DNA of 58,381 nucleotides from Colwellia sp. 39_35_sub15_T18 (GTDB taxonomy: Bacteria > Pseudomonadota > Gammaproteobacteria > Enterobacterales > Alteromonadaceae): positions 1 through 58,381 of the forward strand of contig MAAE01000010.1 in assembly GCA_002162675.1 (NCBI GenBank), read 5' to 3'. Made by a program: the position numbers and the translations under genes. Shown one piece after another: positions 34,869 through 46,076 of this stretch (position 1 is the stretch's first letter; every line of letters starts with the position of its first letter). The notes beneath the pieces were generated by a model. The model did not search any database and was not told the DNA's origin. It saw only the letters and a list, made by a program, of their open reading frames with translations.

Positions 34869-36224
34869 TCAAGCCATGGTAACAAACTCTTCGGCTGAGG
34901 TAGGATGTATGGCGATAGTATTGTCGAAATCAGCCTTAGTGGCGCCCATTTTCATGGCAACAGCAAAGCCTTGCAACAGCTCATCACTACCAAAGCCAAT
35001 ACTATGCAAGCCGACAACTTTTTCCTCTTTTCCTGCGCAAATAAGCTTCATACGCGTAGGGTCACGATAATCTTCGGTGATCGCTTGGTAAAGCGCGGTA
35101 AATTGCGAATTATAAACACTAATATTATCTTCGCCATACTCGGCAACAGCCTCGGCTTCAGTCAAGCCTACTGTGCCAATAACCGGGTGACTAAAGACAA
35201 CGGTGGCTATACCTGAATAATCTAAATGTTCATCGGGTTTGTTATTAAATAAGCGCTCGCATAAGCGACGACCCGCAGCCACGGCAACAGGGGTTAATTG
35301 CGCACGGCCAGTGTTATCACCTACTGCATAAATACCCTCAACATTAGTATTTTGGTATTTGTCGGTAACAATAAAACCACGTTCGTCTAATTCAACATCG
35401 GCAAGCTCTAAATTAATATTGTCAGTCGCTGGTTCTCGGCCAATTGCCCAGACAAGTGTTTCAACAGGACCGATAGATTGCCCATTGGTCAGGTGCACCA
35501 TTAAATTGCCGTCGGCTAATTTTTCTATACGCTCTGGCGTGCTGTGGTTATGTAGCGTTGGTCCATGCTGGGCCATTTGTTCTACCAAGGTTGTTGATAA
35601 CATTTCATCAAAGCCGCGCAATGGTTTTTCTTTGCGCACCAATAAATGAGTTTGAGTGCCTAAACCATGAAAAACACCTGCCAGTTCAACGGCAATATAG
35701 CCTGCACCAATAACGGCCACAGATTCAGGTTGCTTGTCTAGCGCAAAAAAACCATCGGAATCAATACCGTATTCAGCGCCTTCAATAGTGGGAATTGACG
35801 GCCGGCCACCGGTAGCAATGGTAATGTGATCAGCGGTATACAAGGTACCGTCAACGTCTACGGTATTTTTATCAACAAATTTAGCAAAGCCATTAATAAC
35901 CGTAACGTTATTAGCATCAAAGCCTCGTTGGTAGGCACCATGAATACGCTCAATATACGCCTCACGGTTCTTCACAAGATGACTCCAATCAAAGCCTTGC
36001 TGATCTATTTTAAAACCATAATCATGCGCGTACTTTAGCGCATCACTAATTTGTCCTGCGTACCACATGGCTTTTTTCGGTACACAACCGACATTAACGC
36101 AAGTTCCGCCTATATGTTTTGCTTCAATTACCGCGGCTTTTTTACCAAGTTTTGCAGCTCTATTAGCAGAAGCAATACCGCCACTGCCTGCGCCTATGGA
36201 TAAATAATCAAAATGTTGGGTCAT
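34869..36224 (-). CDS. gorA: Glutathione-disulfide reductase
   Basis: A 451-residue flavoenzyme reducing glutathione disulfide with NADPH. FAD-binding '[20 protein letters not shown]' is at the N-terminus. The redox-active Cys42 and Cys47 are in '[13 protein letters not shown]'. NADPH-binding '[20 protein letters not shown]' follows, and the catalytic His is in the C-terminal 'AIHPTSAEE'. Length matches the E. coli enzyme. It is monocistronic and lies directly beside the decayed island. Confidence 0.95.
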   Translation of the reverse strand: MTQHFDYLSIGAGSGGIASANRAAKLGKKAAVIEAKHIGGTCVNVGCVPKKAMWYAGQISDALKYAHDYGFKIDQQGFDWSHLVKNREAYIERIHGAYQRGFDANNVTVINGFAKFVDKNTVDVDGTLYTADHITIATGGRPSIPTIEGAEYGIDSDGFFALDKQPESVAVIGAGYIAVELAGVFHGLGTQTHLLVRKEKPLRGFDEMLSTTLVEQMAQHGPTLHNHSTPERIEKLADGNLMVHLTNGQSIGPVETLVWAIGREPATDNINLELADVELDERGFIVTDKYQNTNVEGIYAVGDNTGRAQLTPVAVAAGRRLCERLFNNKPDEHLDYSGIATVVFSHPVIGTVGLTEAEAVAEYGEDNISVYNSQFTALYQAITEDYRDPTRMKLICAGKEEKVVGLHSIGFGSDELLQGFAVAMKMGATKADFDNTIAIHPTSAEEFVTMA

Positions 36225-36358
36225 AATATAATTCCAAAAAGTATTTTTATATTGAGATATCCAAATGAACTCAAATATAGATTTCAGTTGGAATTAACTT
36301 AGCTATAGATATGGGCACAAAAGAAAATTATTCAATCTATTGACTGAAGTTACCAAAA

Positions 36359-39300
36359 CTAAGTTATTTTTAGCTCAACAATATTAGCACTGAGGTAGTC
36401 ACTGATGGTTTTTGCATCAACAGGTTTACTGTACAAATAACCCTGAATGTAATGACAGTGCCGCTTTGTTAAGTATTCAAGCTGCTCGGTTGTTTCGACA
36501 CCTTCAGCAATACAATGCATATTCAATCGTTTTGCCAAAACAATGGTCGCTTCAACAATAGCCTCATCGGTATTTTCTATTCCTATACCTGAGACAAAAC
36601 TACGATCTATTTTGATGATATCAAGTGGTAGTCGCTTCAAATAAGAGAGTGAAGAAAAGCCAGTACCAAAGTCATCAAGTGCTAAAATAACCCCTAAAGA
36701 TGACAAGGCTTGCATCGTTTTTATCGCTTGTTCAGGTTCTGATAATAATGCACTTTCTGTCACTTCAATTTTCAACAGCTGGGCAGGTAAATCATAGCTT
36801 TTTAATAAGTTAGCAATATAAGTAACTAAGCTTGTTTTAGCAAAATGTTGCGGTGATAAATTAACCGACAAATACAACGTAGGGCGCTGTTTGTGCCACT
36901 TCTTCAAATCCACTAAACCTCGCTCTAATGCTGCTTCAGTCATAGGAATAATCAATCCTAATTCTTCTGCTATGCCAATAAAGCCCGCTGGTGCCACTAA
37001 ACCTTGGCTACTCTGCCAGCGCATTAATAATTCAAATCCGGCCGCTTTTCCGGTACGAGCGTCAATAATAGGCTGATAATGATTAAAAAACTCATTATTG
37101 CTATAAGCCAATTTGACATTAGACTCTTTGGTTAACCGTTCATTCGCTTCAAAGTTCATACGTTGTGTGAAAAACTGAAAGGTATTTCTCCCTAACTGTT
37201 TCGCATGATACATAGCAACATCCGCATGCCTTAATAGCGCATTACAATCAATAGCATCATCAGGGTATAAGGCTATTCCGATACTTGCTCCAATACTCAC
37301 TTTATTTTCTTGCAGCATTACAGGCTGCTCTATGGAGGTAATAATTTTTTGAGCAACTTGCCCTAATTGAGTAGTATTACGAAATGACTCCAATAGCACC
37401 ACAAATTCATCGCCACCAATACGCGCTACGGTGTCATCCATTCGCAATAGTTCCGATAAACGGCGGCTCACTTCAACCAACAATAAATCCCCGTTATCAT
37501 GACCCAAAGAATCATTTACTTGTTTGAATCTGTCTAAATCAATAAAGAACAAAGCAATGGCAGTGTTTTTGCGCTTTGAAGACTCTATAGCATGCTTAAT
37601 GCGCTCTAGTAATAAACTGCGATTGGGTAAATCAGTGAGATGATCATAGTTAGCTAAATAACGCAGCTCTTTTTCAGCGGCTTTTTGTGCGCTTATATCG
37701 GTAAAAACACAAACATAATGTAGATTACGTGTGGTATGGCTCATGCCAACATTAATATTTACCAGCACATGGAACTCGTCACCAGAGTCAGTGATTACCA
37801 GCTCTTCACCACGCCAATGCTCGCCTTCATTGAGTGACATAAATAGTTGTTGAAAAAAGTGCCAGCGTCGTTTATTCAAGCCCATTAAATTACTATTAAA
37901 CTCAAAGTCTTCATCTGGCCAACCAAAAATAGCTCGCAATGATTGATTGGCAGTTACTCGGGTAAAATCATTATTAAAGATAAGCACCCAATCATTTGTT
38001 TGCTTAAATGCTTCACCATAATATTGACTGCGAATTTCTTCAGCTCTGGCTTTAGTTATATTTGCATAAGAACCTGTTATTCGGCTCGGCTCATTATATT
38101 CATCAAGGCTAACTATTTTTCCTAAATCTTTATACCATAACCAGTGTCCTTTAACGTGTTGCAAACGATAGGTGCATACAAAGGTTTCTTCCTGGTTATT
38201 TATGTTAATAAATGCCCGCCAGCGTGATAGAAATATTTCTTTGTCATCAGGGTGAATTAACTCAATATGTTGCTCAAAGCTGTGCGACGTTGCTAAATCT
38301 ACGTGCCCCAGCTCCTGTGCTATGCGTTTACCAAACATTAAATTATCGCGCGCTTGCCAATCCCACACTTCACTATTACTACCCACTAAGGCCAATTGTA
38401 GCCGATTTTCTCGAAAGGTAACCTCTTTGTGGGCAGCTAATAGCTCCTGCCTTTGTATGCTTCTTCTATAAAGCCATGTAAAAAAGAAAATAAATAAAGT
38501 AATGGCATAAATAACATAGGCTAAAGGTGATTGCCATGACGCATAACTTACCCTAATTTTTACTTGCTTTGTGGCCGAATATTGCCCTGAAGCAGGTGAA
38601 ATTGCACGAACAGACAAGGTATGTTGACCAGAAGGTAAATAAGGAAAAGAGATACTATTATTTGTCGTGATCGGATAAGTAACGCTGCTATCACCCGTTA
38701 ATTGATATTCAAAAACTACCTCTTGGTTATCGGCATAGGAAAGTGTCGAGAAATTAAAGCGAATACCAACATCATCGTACTGTAATTGCACCTCTTCTTG
38801 TTGATTGATCAATAAAGGCAAGTCTAAATCTCGAGAAATAACCTCAATACCTGTTATGTATATTTCTATGCTGCTTTTAGGGTGTTTGTCTTTTAATTGC
38901 CTTGGCTCAAAAACACTAACTCCTTCCATAGAGCCATAAGCTAACTGTCCATCGGTAAATTGAAGTTTTGCGCCTGAGTTAAATTCTAAAGCAGGCAAAC
39001 CATCAATAAGAGTGAAGTGGCGAATATGTTGATTATCACTATCCAGCACAAAGAGGCCTTTATGGCTAGAAAACCATATATCGCCATCATCATCCGTTGA
39101 TAAACTATAGACATTATTGTCAATAATAGAATTATTGCTGTGATAAAAGTATTTTGCTTTAAATGTCGGTAACTCTAAACCGATTAAACCTTCTGTAGGA
39201 TAACTTAACCAAAATATATTGTTTTTATCAATAGCCCAATTATCAAACGAGCCCCATTTACTAGCCGTTATGTCAGGGTGCTGATAGAGTCGCTTCACTA

Positions 39301-40933
39301 CTTTGCTGTCTAAATCATATCCCCACAAGCTATCATTAGTGCTAAAAAGCATCGTTTGACTGTTGGGGAGTAGTCCGAGAAAACTATAGACTTTCTTTAA
39401 TGGCACTATGGAAGCAATTTCAGATAAGTCATCAAGTTCACCTGTTTGCAAGTCAAACATAACTGCCGTTTCTTCATACACCAGCCAAAGATAACGTTGC
39501 GCCTGCATATATACTGAATAGTGATCTTTAGCTAAAACCTCGGCGGCTTCACCACTAAAGGGCAATTCAGTAACTTGTTTTAAACTAATGTCATACTGTA
39601 AAAGTCCTTTCGAGGTTGATATTAACAAGTTGTTTTTGCGGTAATTAAAAATTTCAAAAATATGATTTTCACTAAATTGACTTTTAACACTATTACCCAA
39701 CATATATTGTTCAACGGTGCCTTTAGCCTTATCCACTAAATTTAACCCTTGAGTAGTGCCCACCCAAAACTTTTGCTCATCATCACTATGGTGCTGCAAA
39801 ACCCATACGGCATTATGGCTTAAACTGTTTTTAGCCTTTTTTTGATAGCGATAATTACTAATTAATTCACGACTTGGGTCCCACAAATACACGCCCGATG
39901 TTTCTGAGCCTAACCAAAACACGCCACGATTATCTTGTGCTATTGATATAACCGCATTGTTTGAAACATTGTCAAAGTAATCACTAAAACCAAATAAAAA
40001 ACTGGCTTGTTGAGTCGACACATCAACCTTGTGTAAGCCTTTATTACTGGCAATATAAAGCTGTTTATCTTCGTACATAAACTGCCAAATACTGACTTCT
40101 TTCAGTATTTGCTTATAGCCTAACAATGAGCTTTTTTCTTGAATATATTGCTTAATATCACTAACATTGACACTGAAAACGCCATCGTTTGTGCCTATAT
40201 ATAAATCATTTTGATCACTAATATATAAAGCGTAGCTTTTGCCTGCTTCTAATAGATTAAAATTATCTTGAGTATTAATGTTTGCTAGATTAGGTAACTT
40301 TCGCCATTGCCCGGTATTAATGTCATAACCATAGACACCAATGCGTGTGGCAATATATAACACCTGTTTATGATATGTTATTTGATAAATATTATTTTTA
40401 CCAAGTAGCTCTGTTGATAAATTCAATTTTGTTTGAAATTGTTGCTGACTTGGCAAATAAAAGCCGATAGTTTTAGTGGTGGCAATCCAGTAACCATTGT
40501 CGTTGCTGCTATTTTTACCCTCTGCAACGTCAATAGCATGATGGTTGTCATCATTACGGAAAATATGCTGGTATTGGTTGTTTTCTGGTTGAAAGCGATA
40601 CAAACCATCATCGACATTGATCCAAACTCCGCCTTGGCTGTCCTGCTTTATTGAGTAAACACTCACATCAATAAAACTTTTATTAGGCCCAGATAGGCGC
40701 TTTATTGTATGACCGTCATAAATATTAATACCATTATCGGTAGCCAGCCAAACAAAGCCACTGCGGCTGGCTAAAATACTATTGACCGTACCTTGAGATA
40801 ATCCTTCTTTAATGGAGATATGTTCTAAGGAGAGATTTTTGACGTTACTATGATCTTCAGCCGGTAATTTAAAGCTAAATAATACAACAAGTACAAGGAG
40901 TTGAGATATTTTCAAGAAACTTACACACTTCAA
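36359..40933 (-). CDS. Periplasmic two-component-type propeller protein with PAS, GGDEF and EAL domains
   Basis: A 1524-residue signalling protein. After a signal sequence, residues about 30-740 form a two-component-regulator propeller ('GLSQGTVNSILASRSGFVWLA' type repeats). They are followed by a Y_Y_Y-like domain (about 745-800) and a membrane helix (about 810-830). PAS/PAC segments follow, then a GGDEF domain with an intact GGDEF and an RMDD inhibitory I-site five residues before it. Last comes an EAL-type phosphodiesterase ('GFELLMRW', 'DDFGTGFSSLSYLKRLPLD', 'AEGVET'). It should sense a periplasmic ligand and change cyclic-di-GMP. The start is TTG with a weak AAGG, so the N-terminus is uncertain. 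Confidence 0.92.
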   Translation of the reverse strand: MKCVSFLKISQLLVLVVLFSFKLPAEDHSNVKNLSLEHISIKEGLSQGTVNSILASRSGFVWLATDNGINIYDGHTIKRLSGPNKSFIDVSVYSIKQDSQGGVWINVDDGLYRFQPENNQYQHIFRNDDNHHAIDVAEGKNSSNDNGYWIATTKTIGFYLPSQQQFQTKLNLSTELLGKNNIYQITYHKQVLYIATRIGVYGYDINTGQWRKLPNLANINTQDNFNLLEAGKSYALYISDQNDLYIGTNDGVFSVNVSDIKQYIQEKSSLLGYKQILKEVSIWQFMYEDKQLYIASNKGLHKVDVSTQQASFLFGFSDYFDNVSNNAVISIAQDNRGVFWLGSETSGVYLWDPSRELISNYRYQKKAKNSLSHNAVWVLQHHSDDEQKFWVGTTQGLNLVDKAKGTVEQYMLGNSVKSQFSENHIFEIFNYRKNNLLISTSKGLLQYDISLKQVTELPFSGEAAEVLAKDHYSVYMQAQRYLWLVYEETAVMFDLQTGELDDLSEIASIVPLKKVYSFLGLLPNSQTMLFSTNDSLWGYDLDSKVVKRLYQHPDITASKWGSFDNWAIDKNNIFWLSYPTEGLIGLELPTFKAKYFYHSNNSIIDNNVYSLSTDDDGDIWFSSHKGLFVLDSDNQHIRHFTLIDGLPALEFNSGAKLQFTDGQLAYGSMEGVSVFEPRQLKDKHPKSSIEIYITGIEVISRDLDLPLLINQQEEVQLQYDDVGIRFNFSTLSYADNQEVVFEYQLTGDSSVTYPITTNNSISFPYLPSGQHTLSVRAISPASGQYSATKQVKIRVSYASWQSPLAYVIYAITLFIFFFTWLYRRSIQRQELLAAHKEVTFRENRLQLALVGSNSEVWDWQARDNLMFGKRIAQELGHVDLATSHSFEQHIELIHPDDKEIFLSRWRAFININNQEETFVCTYRLQHVKGHWLWYKDLGKIVSLDEYNEPSRITGSYANITKARAEEIRSQYYGEAFKQTNDWVLIFNNDFTRVTANQSLRAIFGWPDEDFEFNSNLMGLNKRRWHFFQQLFMSLNEGEHWRGEELVITDSGDEFHVLVNINVGMSHTTRNLHYVCVFTDISAQKAAEKELRYLANYDHLTDLPNRSLLLERIKHAIESSKRKNTAIALFFIDLDRFKQVNDSLGHDNGDLLLVEVSRRLSELLRMDDTVARIGGDEFVVLLESFRNTTQLGQVAQKIITSIEQPVMLQENKVSIGASIGIALYPDDAIDCNALLRHADVAMYHAKQLGRNTFQFFTQRMNFEANERLTKESNVKLAYSNNEFFNHYQPIIDARTGKAAGFELLMRWQSSQGLVAPAGFIGIAEELGLIIPMTEAALERGLVDLKKWHKQRPTLYLSVNLSPQHFAKTSLVTYIANLLKSYDLPAQLLKIEVTESALLSEPEQAIKTMQALSSLGVILALDDFGTGFSSLSYLKRLPLDIIKIDRSFVSGIGIENTDEAIVEATIVLAKRLNMHCIAEGVETTEQLEYLTKRHCHYIQGYLYSKPVDAKTISDYLSANIVELKIT

Positions 40934-41120
40934 ATCATTACAACCTTAACTATAGGGTTTCACTACAATGGCACACATATTGAACATAAGCTCAGTATAA
41001 CAGCTATAAAAATAAGCAAAATATGAACCGACAAGTTTTTTACCTGCAAACGTAAATCCCCTTGAATAATAGCCTTAGAGGCATTACATCTAGACTATCG
41101 TTTACTTACTTGTGCTTATT

Positions 41121-43190
41121 ATGACTAACCCTTTATTGCAAAACTATGACTTGCCTGCTTTTTCAAAAATAAAACCTGAGCATATAAAACCTGCCGTTGA
41201 GCAAGCCATTAAAAACTGTAAAGAAGCTATTGCGAATGTATTGAGCCAACATGAAAATTTTAGCTGGCAAAACTTAGTAGAGCCTATTGATGCCATTGAT
41301 GATGTATTGTCAAAGCTATTCTCTCCAGTTTCACACATGAATTCAGTAGTAAGTACCGATGCGTTACGTGAAGCTTACGAATCATGCTTACCGTTATTGT
41401 CTGAATATGGCACCTTTGTCGGTCAACACCAAGGCTTATATCAAGCCTATCAAAGCTTAAAAGACAATAAAGAATTTTCCACACTGACTACAGCACAGCA
41501 AAAAGTAATCACCAATGCATTGCGTGACTTTACATTGTCAGGCATTGCCTTAAAAGATGAAGATAAAAAACGCTACGGTGAAATAGTTACTCGCTTATCA
41601 GAATTAAGCTCAACGTTTAGTAATAATGTCTTAGACGCCACCCATGCCTTTAGCGTTAATATTAGTGATAAAAACGAACTCGCCGGATTGCCCGAAAGCG
41701 CTTTAGCTGCGGCACAAGCATTAGCAGCAAGTAAAGAGCAACAGGGTTATTTATTCACTTTAGATATGCCCAGCTACTTGCCCGTGATGATGTATTGTGA
41801 CAACCAAGCGTTAAGAGAAAAACTATATCGCGCCTTTGTTACTCGTGCGTCTGATCAAGGCCCTAACGCGGGTGAATTTGATAATAGCGATATCATGAAC
41901 GAGCTATTAGCACTGCGCCATGAACTAGCCAACTTACTTGATTTTGACAATTACGCTAAGCACTCTATCGCCACCAAAATGGCCAATACTACTGATGAAG
42001 TGATGGACTTTTTAGAAAACCTTGCCGTTAAATCAAAGCATCAAGGCGAACAAGACTTCAAAGAACTTAAAGACTTTGTCGAAAGTGAATACTTACCAAC
42101 GTCAGCTGATAAAAAGACGACTAAAGCACTACAAGCATGGGATTTGGCCTATTACAGCGAAAAGTTAAAACAAAGCCGTTATGCTATTTCTGACGAGCAA
42201 CTACGCCCTTACTTCCCAGAAAATAGAGTAGTAAATGGTTTATTTGAAGTCGTTCATCGCTTATTTGGTTTAACCATAAAACAACGAGAAGGCGTTGATG
42301 TTTGGCATCAAAACGTTAAGTTTTACGATGTCTTTGCTAAAAATGGCGAATTACGCGGCAGTTTTTATTTAGACCTATACGCCCGCGAGAAAAAACGTGG
42401 TGGCGCTTGGATGGATGAATGTGTTGGTCGTCTAGTAACTACCAGTGGCAAGCTTCAGCACCCGGTTGCCTATTTAACTTGTAATTTTAATGGCCCGGTC
42501 GGCGATAAACCGGCTTTATTTACTCATGATGAAGTGGTTACCTTGTTCCATGAGTTTGGTCATGGTATTCATCACATGCTCACCCAAGTTGATGCCAGCG
42601 CTGTCGCCGGTATTAACGGAGTACCTTGGGATGCCGTTGAATTACCAAGCCAGTTTTTAGAAAACTGGTGTTGGCAAAGTGAAGCGTTATCATTTATTTC
42701 AGGGCATTACGAAACGGGTGAATCGTTACCACAAGCATTGCTAGATAAAATGCTGGCGGCGAAAAACTTCCAATCTGCCATGCAAATGCTACGTCAGCTA
42801 GAGTTCAGTATTTTTGATTTCACCATGCACGCCAGCTATAGCAGTGACGCAACAAGCGATCACATTCAGCAAGTACTCAATAAAGTACGCGAACAATATT
42901 CAGTAGTGAAAGCACCCGACTTCAATCGCTTTCAGCATGGCTTTAGCCATATCTTTGGTGGTGGTTATGCGGCGGGTTACTACAGTTACAAATGGGCAGA
43001 AGTATTATCTGCCGATGCTTTTAGTTTATTCGAACAACAAGGTATTTTTAATCCACAAACAGGCTTGTCTTTTTTAACTAACATTTTAGAAAAAGGCGGT
43101 AGTGAAGAGCCAAGCGAATTATTCGCCGCCTTTAGAGGTAGAGCACCAGAAATTGATGCCCTACTTCGTCATTGTGGTATTGAGGCATAA
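41121..43190 (+). CDS. prlC: Oligopeptidase A (M3 family)
   Basis: A 689-residue cytoplasmic zinc endopeptidase that degrades short peptides and cleaved signal peptides. The zinc-binding 'LFHEFGHGIHHML' is intact, and 'MTNPLLQNYDLPAFSKIKPEH' resembles the E. coli PrlC start, which is why I took ATG 41121 over the GTG three codons earlier. The following genes (tag-like, rsmJ, ygjP-like) are closely spaced on the same strand. rsmJ next to prlC is a conserved gammaproteobacterial pairing. Confidence 0.94.
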   Translation: MTNPLLQNYDLPAFSKIKPEHIKPAVEQAIKNCKEAIANVLSQHENFSWQNLVEPIDAIDDVLSKLFSPVSHMNSVVSTDALREAYESCLPLLSEYGTFVGQHQGLYQAYQSLKDNKEFSTLTTAQQKVITNALRDFTLSGIALKDEDKKRYGEIVTRLSELSSTFSNNVLDATHAFSVNISDKNELAGLPESALAAAQALAASKEQQGYLFTLDMPSYLPVMMYCDNQALREKLYRAFVTRASDQGPNAGEFDNSDIMNELLALRHELANLLDFDNYAKHSIATKMANTTDEVMDFLENLAVKSKHQGEQDFKELKDFVESEYLPTSADKKTTKALQAWDLAYYSEKLKQSRYAISDEQLRPYFPENRVVNGLFEVVHRLFGLTIKQREGVDVWHQNVKFYDVFAKNGELRGSFYLDLYAREKKRGGAWMDECVGRLVTTSGKLQHPVAYLTCNFNGPVGDKPALFTHDEVVTLFHEFGHGIHHMLTQVDASAVAGINGVPWDAVELPSQFLENWCWQSEALSFISGHYETGESLPQALLDKMLAAKNFQSAMQMLRQLEFSIFDFTMHASYSSDATSDHIQQVLNKVREQYSVVKAPDFNRFQHGFSHIFGGGYAAGYYSYKWAEVLSADAFSLFEQQGIFNPQTGLSFLTNILEKGGSEEPSELFAAFRGRAPEIDALLRHCGIEA

Positions 43191-43195
43191 CAACA

Positions 43196-43966
43196 ATGAT
43201 AGAAAAGTTTAATAGCTTATACCAACGCGCTGCTCAGCGAAAGGGTGGCGAGCAAGCGCTAGAGGCGTTGCTAGCTATAAATTATGGTGACATGGCTGAT
43301 GCTTCATCATTATCACAATTAAGCGACGATAGAATAAATTATGGTGACATGGCTGATGCTTCATCATTATCACAATTAAGCGACGATAGAATACTGAGCG
43401 CCTTCACCAAACAAATTTTTAAAGCAGGTTTTGTTTGGCGTGTTGTTGAAAATAAGTGGCCTGATTTTGAAGAAAGCTTTTTTAATTTTAATATTGAAAA
43501 GATTTTAATGATGCCCGAAGAAATGCTGGAGAAAAAAGCAGCCGATCCTAAAATCATTCGCAACTACAACAAAGTTAAAACCATCAAAGCCAATGCGCAA
43601 ATGATCTTTGAAGAGCAACAAAATGGCAGTAGTTTTGCGGAGTTTATCGCTAACTGGCCGTCTAGCGATATCATTGGTTTATGGGCGCACCTTAAAAAAC
43701 AGGGACAGCGCTTAGGTGGTAACACCGGTCCTTATGCCTTACGTTTACTAAGCAAAGATACTTTTCTTTTAAGCTCAGACGTTGAAGCTTACTTACGTGC
43801 CCAAAAAATTATTGATGGTGGCTTACAAAGCAAAAAAAGCTTAACCGCTATTCAAGCCTATTTTAACCAACTTCAACAAAAATCAGGTTACAGCTTAATG
43901 CAACTCAGCCGATTAATTGCCTTTGCAGGTGGCGATAATCATGTGCAACTAGAGCAACAAACTTAA
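43196..43966 (+). CDS. DNA-3-methyladenine glycosylase I family protein with internal tandem duplication
   Basis: A 256-residue protein. '[21 protein letters not shown]' followed by '[15 protein letters not shown]' and '[21 protein letters not shown]' are typical of the Tag family, which excises 3-methyladenine from DNA. Residues about 28-46 ([19 protein letters not shown]) are repeated at once by a perfect 57-bp in-frame tandem duplication. The repeat should lie in a loop before the conserved helix and the frame stays open. It is inserted between prlC and rsmJ, 5 bases after prlC. The symbol is withheld because the closest paralogue was not checked. Confidence 0.8.
   Translation: MIEKFNSLYQRAAQRKGGEQALEALLAINYGDMADASSLSQLSDDRINYGDMADASSLSQLSDDRILSAFTKQIFKAGFVWRVVENKWPDFEESFFNFNIEKILMMPEEMLEKKAADPKIIRNYNKVKTIKANAQMIFEEQQNGSSFAEFIANWPSSDIIGLWAHLKKQGQRLGGNTGPYALRLLSKDTFLLSSDVEAYLRAQKIIDGGLQSKKSLTAIQAYFNQLQQKSGYSLMQLSRLIAFAGGDNHVQLEQQT
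43277..43390 (+). repeat. Perfect 57-bp tandem duplication inside the glycosylase gene
   Basis: Two identical copies at 43277-43333 and 43334-43390, each 19 codons. No base differs between the copies, which suggests a very recent event. It preserves the reading frame. Confidence 0.95.
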
Positions 43967-44766
43967 TGCCTGACGTTAATTACCAACATATTGCCGTAGC
44001 CTACCTTGACAGTGTGGATAGTGATGCCGCCAAAAAAGTAGCAAAAAAATGGCAATTTAGCTATATCGGTGACGCCGCTTCTGTCAGTAAACACCCACAA
44101 GTAAAATTTTTATTACAGTTCAACCAACAAACGCTAGAACTGATAAAGCTAGACGAACCTAAGTTGGGTGGTATCAAAGTTGATTTTGTTGCCGGAGCCA
44201 GCGCTCATCGACGAAAATTTGGTGGTGGCCGCGGACAAGATATCGCCAAAGCCATTGGCTTAAAGCACAGTTTTACTCCGCATGTACTTGATGCCACCGC
44301 AGGATTAGGCCGTGATGCTTTTGTACTGGCCAGTCTTGGTTGCCAAGTAACACTCATGGAACGTATGCCTGTTGTTGCCGCTTTACTTAATGACGGCTTA
44401 GAGCGAGCCAAGCTTAATAGTGAGATAAGTGAAATTGCCGAGCGCATGCAGCTAGTATCGACCTCAGCGAGCACACAGATGAATTTAGCCGAACAGGTCG
44501 ATGTTGTTTATCTTGATCCCATGTATCCACATCGAGAAAAGTCAGCGGCAGTAAAAAAAGAAATGCGGGTATTTCAGTCTTTAGTGGGTGAAGATTTAGA
44601 TGCTGACAACCTACTAGCGCCAGCTCTGGAACTTGCTAAATATCGCGTCGTCGTAAAGCGCCCAAACTATGCGCCCTTTTTGGCTGACAAAAAACCCTCG
44701 ATGAGCATTAGCATGAAAAAAAATCGTTTTGATGTTTACGTCAATGCTGCTATTCCTAAAAGTTAA
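43966..44766 (+). CDS. rsmJ: 16S rRNA (guanine(1516)-N2)-methyltransferase
   Basis: A 266-residue SAM-dependent methyltransferase acting on G1516 of 16S rRNA. '[23 protein letters not shown]' is the SAM-binding region, '[21 protein letters not shown]' contains the DPMYP catalytic motif, and '[17 protein letters not shown]' is a family signature. The ATG overlaps the stop of the upstream glycosylase gene, so translation is coupled. Length is normal. Confidence 0.95.
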   Translation: MPDVNYQHIAVAYLDSVDSDAAKKVAKKWQFSYIGDAASVSKHPQVKFLLQFNQQTLELIKLDEPKLGGIKVDFVAGASAHRRKFGGGRGQDIAKAIGLKHSFTPHVLDATAGLGRDAFVLASLGCQVTLMERMPVVAALLNDGLERAKLNSEISEIAERMQLVSTSASTQMNLAEQVDVVYLDPMYPHREKSAAVKKEMRVFQSLVGEDLDADNLLAPALELAKYRVVVKRPNYAPFLADKKPSMSISMKKNRFDVYVNAAIPKS

Positions 44767-44769
44767 CCC

Positions 44770-45276
44770 ATGTCTAATGATCTAAAATACCTTTCGGCTT
44801 ATTCACCCTCGGTGCAAAGCCAAGTACAACAAATGCTAGCGCAAAAAACCTTGAGCAAATATTTGTTAGGAAAGTACCCTACTTCCCACAATATCAGCAA
44901 TGATAAAATGCTACGCGATTATGTGGTGACCTTAAAGAATCACTATTTAAAGAAGTCGGCACCATTAAGCCAAATAAAGTTTGATGATAAAATCCACATT
45001 ATTAACAATGCGTTAGGCTTGCACACTTATGTGTCACGCGTGCAAGGCAACAAATTAAAAAGTAAAAATGAATTACGCGTTGCTAGTTTATTTAAAAACA
45101 CACCGGACGCTTTTTTAAACATGATTGTGGTACATGAATTGGCGCATTTAAAAGAAAAGCAGCACAACAAAGCTTTTTACCAGCTGTGCCAGCACATGAT
45201 GAACGACTATCATCAAGTAGAGTTAGACTTACGCATTTATCTCACCCAAATTGATGCCTTTGGGACTATTTATTAG
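44770..45276 (+). CDS. YgjP-like M48-type metallopeptidase domain protein
   Basis: A 168-residue protein with 'VVHELAHLKEKQHNKAFYQL', the HExxH-containing signature of the YgjP/DUF45 family. The rest is a short basic domain. It starts 3 bases after the rsmJ stop and so belongs to the same operon. The proteolytic activity and substrate of this family are unproven. Confidence 0.8.
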   Translation: MSNDLKYLSAYSPSVQSQVQQMLAQKTLSKYLLGKYPTSHNISNDKMLRDYVVTLKNHYLKKSAPLSQIKFDDKIHIINNALGLHTYVSRVQGNKLKSKNELRVASLFKNTPDAFLNMIVVHELAHLKEKQHNKAFYQLCQHMMNDYHQVELDLRIYLTQIDAFGTIY

Positions 45277-45357
45277 CGTGAGTTATTAAAGTGAGTTATT
45301 AAAGTCACTTATCGCTTACAATAACTGACCTAGCACTCAACTAAATGCTCACTACTT

Positions 45358-45528
45358 ATGGCAAAAACCACCATCACCTTTGAATTTGAAAAACAAAATA
45401 AAAACAGTGTACGTTACAAAGAAATCCCTAAAGAGGGCATGCCCCCCATATTGGGTTCTATTTACGTACAAAAATGGTTTGCAGGTGACAGTAAAACAAT
45501 TGAAGTCACTATTGATAAAAAAAATTAA
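45358..45528 (+). CDS. Small conserved-looking protein of 56 residues
   Basis: A short frame, ATG GCA AAA ... TAA, encoding 'MAKTTITFEFEKQNKNSVRY' and ending 'KTIEVTIDKKN'. It has an even mix of charged and beta-forming residues and contains 'GSIYVQKWF'. It lies 81 bases after the ygjP-like gene and ends 17 bases before ftnA's stop on the other strand. I recognise no domain. The codon pattern and the absence of any overlapping frame support a real gene. Confidence 0.6.
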   Translation: MAKTTITFEFEKQNKNSVRYKEIPKEGMPPILGSIYVQKWFAGDSKTIEVTIDKKN

Positions 45529-45545
45529 CTATCCGACTTCAGTCG

Positions 45546-46076
45546 TTAAACAATAGCGTTGGCCGCCATTATGCTTGTCGTACCCGTTTTAGCCATTTCT
45601 GCCAAGTCTTTATCAATAAAGAATAAAGCTTTACCGTCTTCACCGACAAGTTCAATTTTATCAATAATACCTTTAAACAATTTCATTTCCTCATGTTGTT
45701 CAGAAACGTACCATTGCAGAAAGTTGAAGGTAGAGTAATCTTGAGTGGTAAATGCGGTATGAGCCAAGTCGTTAATTGATCTTGTCACTACTTGCTCATG
45801 TTCATAGGTTTCTCTAAACACAGCACCTAAACTCGCATATTCACAGCTAGGAGATTCGATAGTGCCTATTTTTGGCATGCCACCTGTTTCGCTGACATAA
45901 GTAAACAAACGCTTCATGTGTTCCATTTCTTCATCGGCATGTTTACGCATAAATTCTGCTGCGCCTTCAAAGCCTTTATCCTCACACCACGCGCTCATTT
46001 GTAAATACAAATTAGATGAGTAAAACTCTAAATTTATTTGGATATTTAATTTTTCAATCATTGCGGAGTTTAACAT
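45546..46076 (-). CDS. ftnA: Non-heme ferritin
   Basis: A 176-residue iron-storage subunit that assembles into a 24-mer cage. '[22 protein letters not shown]' and '[20 protein letters not shown]' hold the ferroxidase Glu/His ligands, and '[15 protein letters not shown]' carries the other half. ATG 46076 was preferred over a TTG one codon earlier. Length is typical. I looked for a Fur-type dyad upstream and did not find a convincing one. Confidence 0.94.
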   Translation of the reverse strand: MLNSAMIEKLNIQINLEFYSSNLYLQMSAWCEDKGFEGAAEFMRKHADEEMEHMKRLFTYVSETGGMPKIGTIESPSCEYASLGAVFRETYEHEQVVTRSINDLAHTAFTTQDYSTFNFLQWYVSEQHEEMKLFKGIIDKIELVGEDGKALFFIDKDLAEMAKTGTTSIMAANAIV

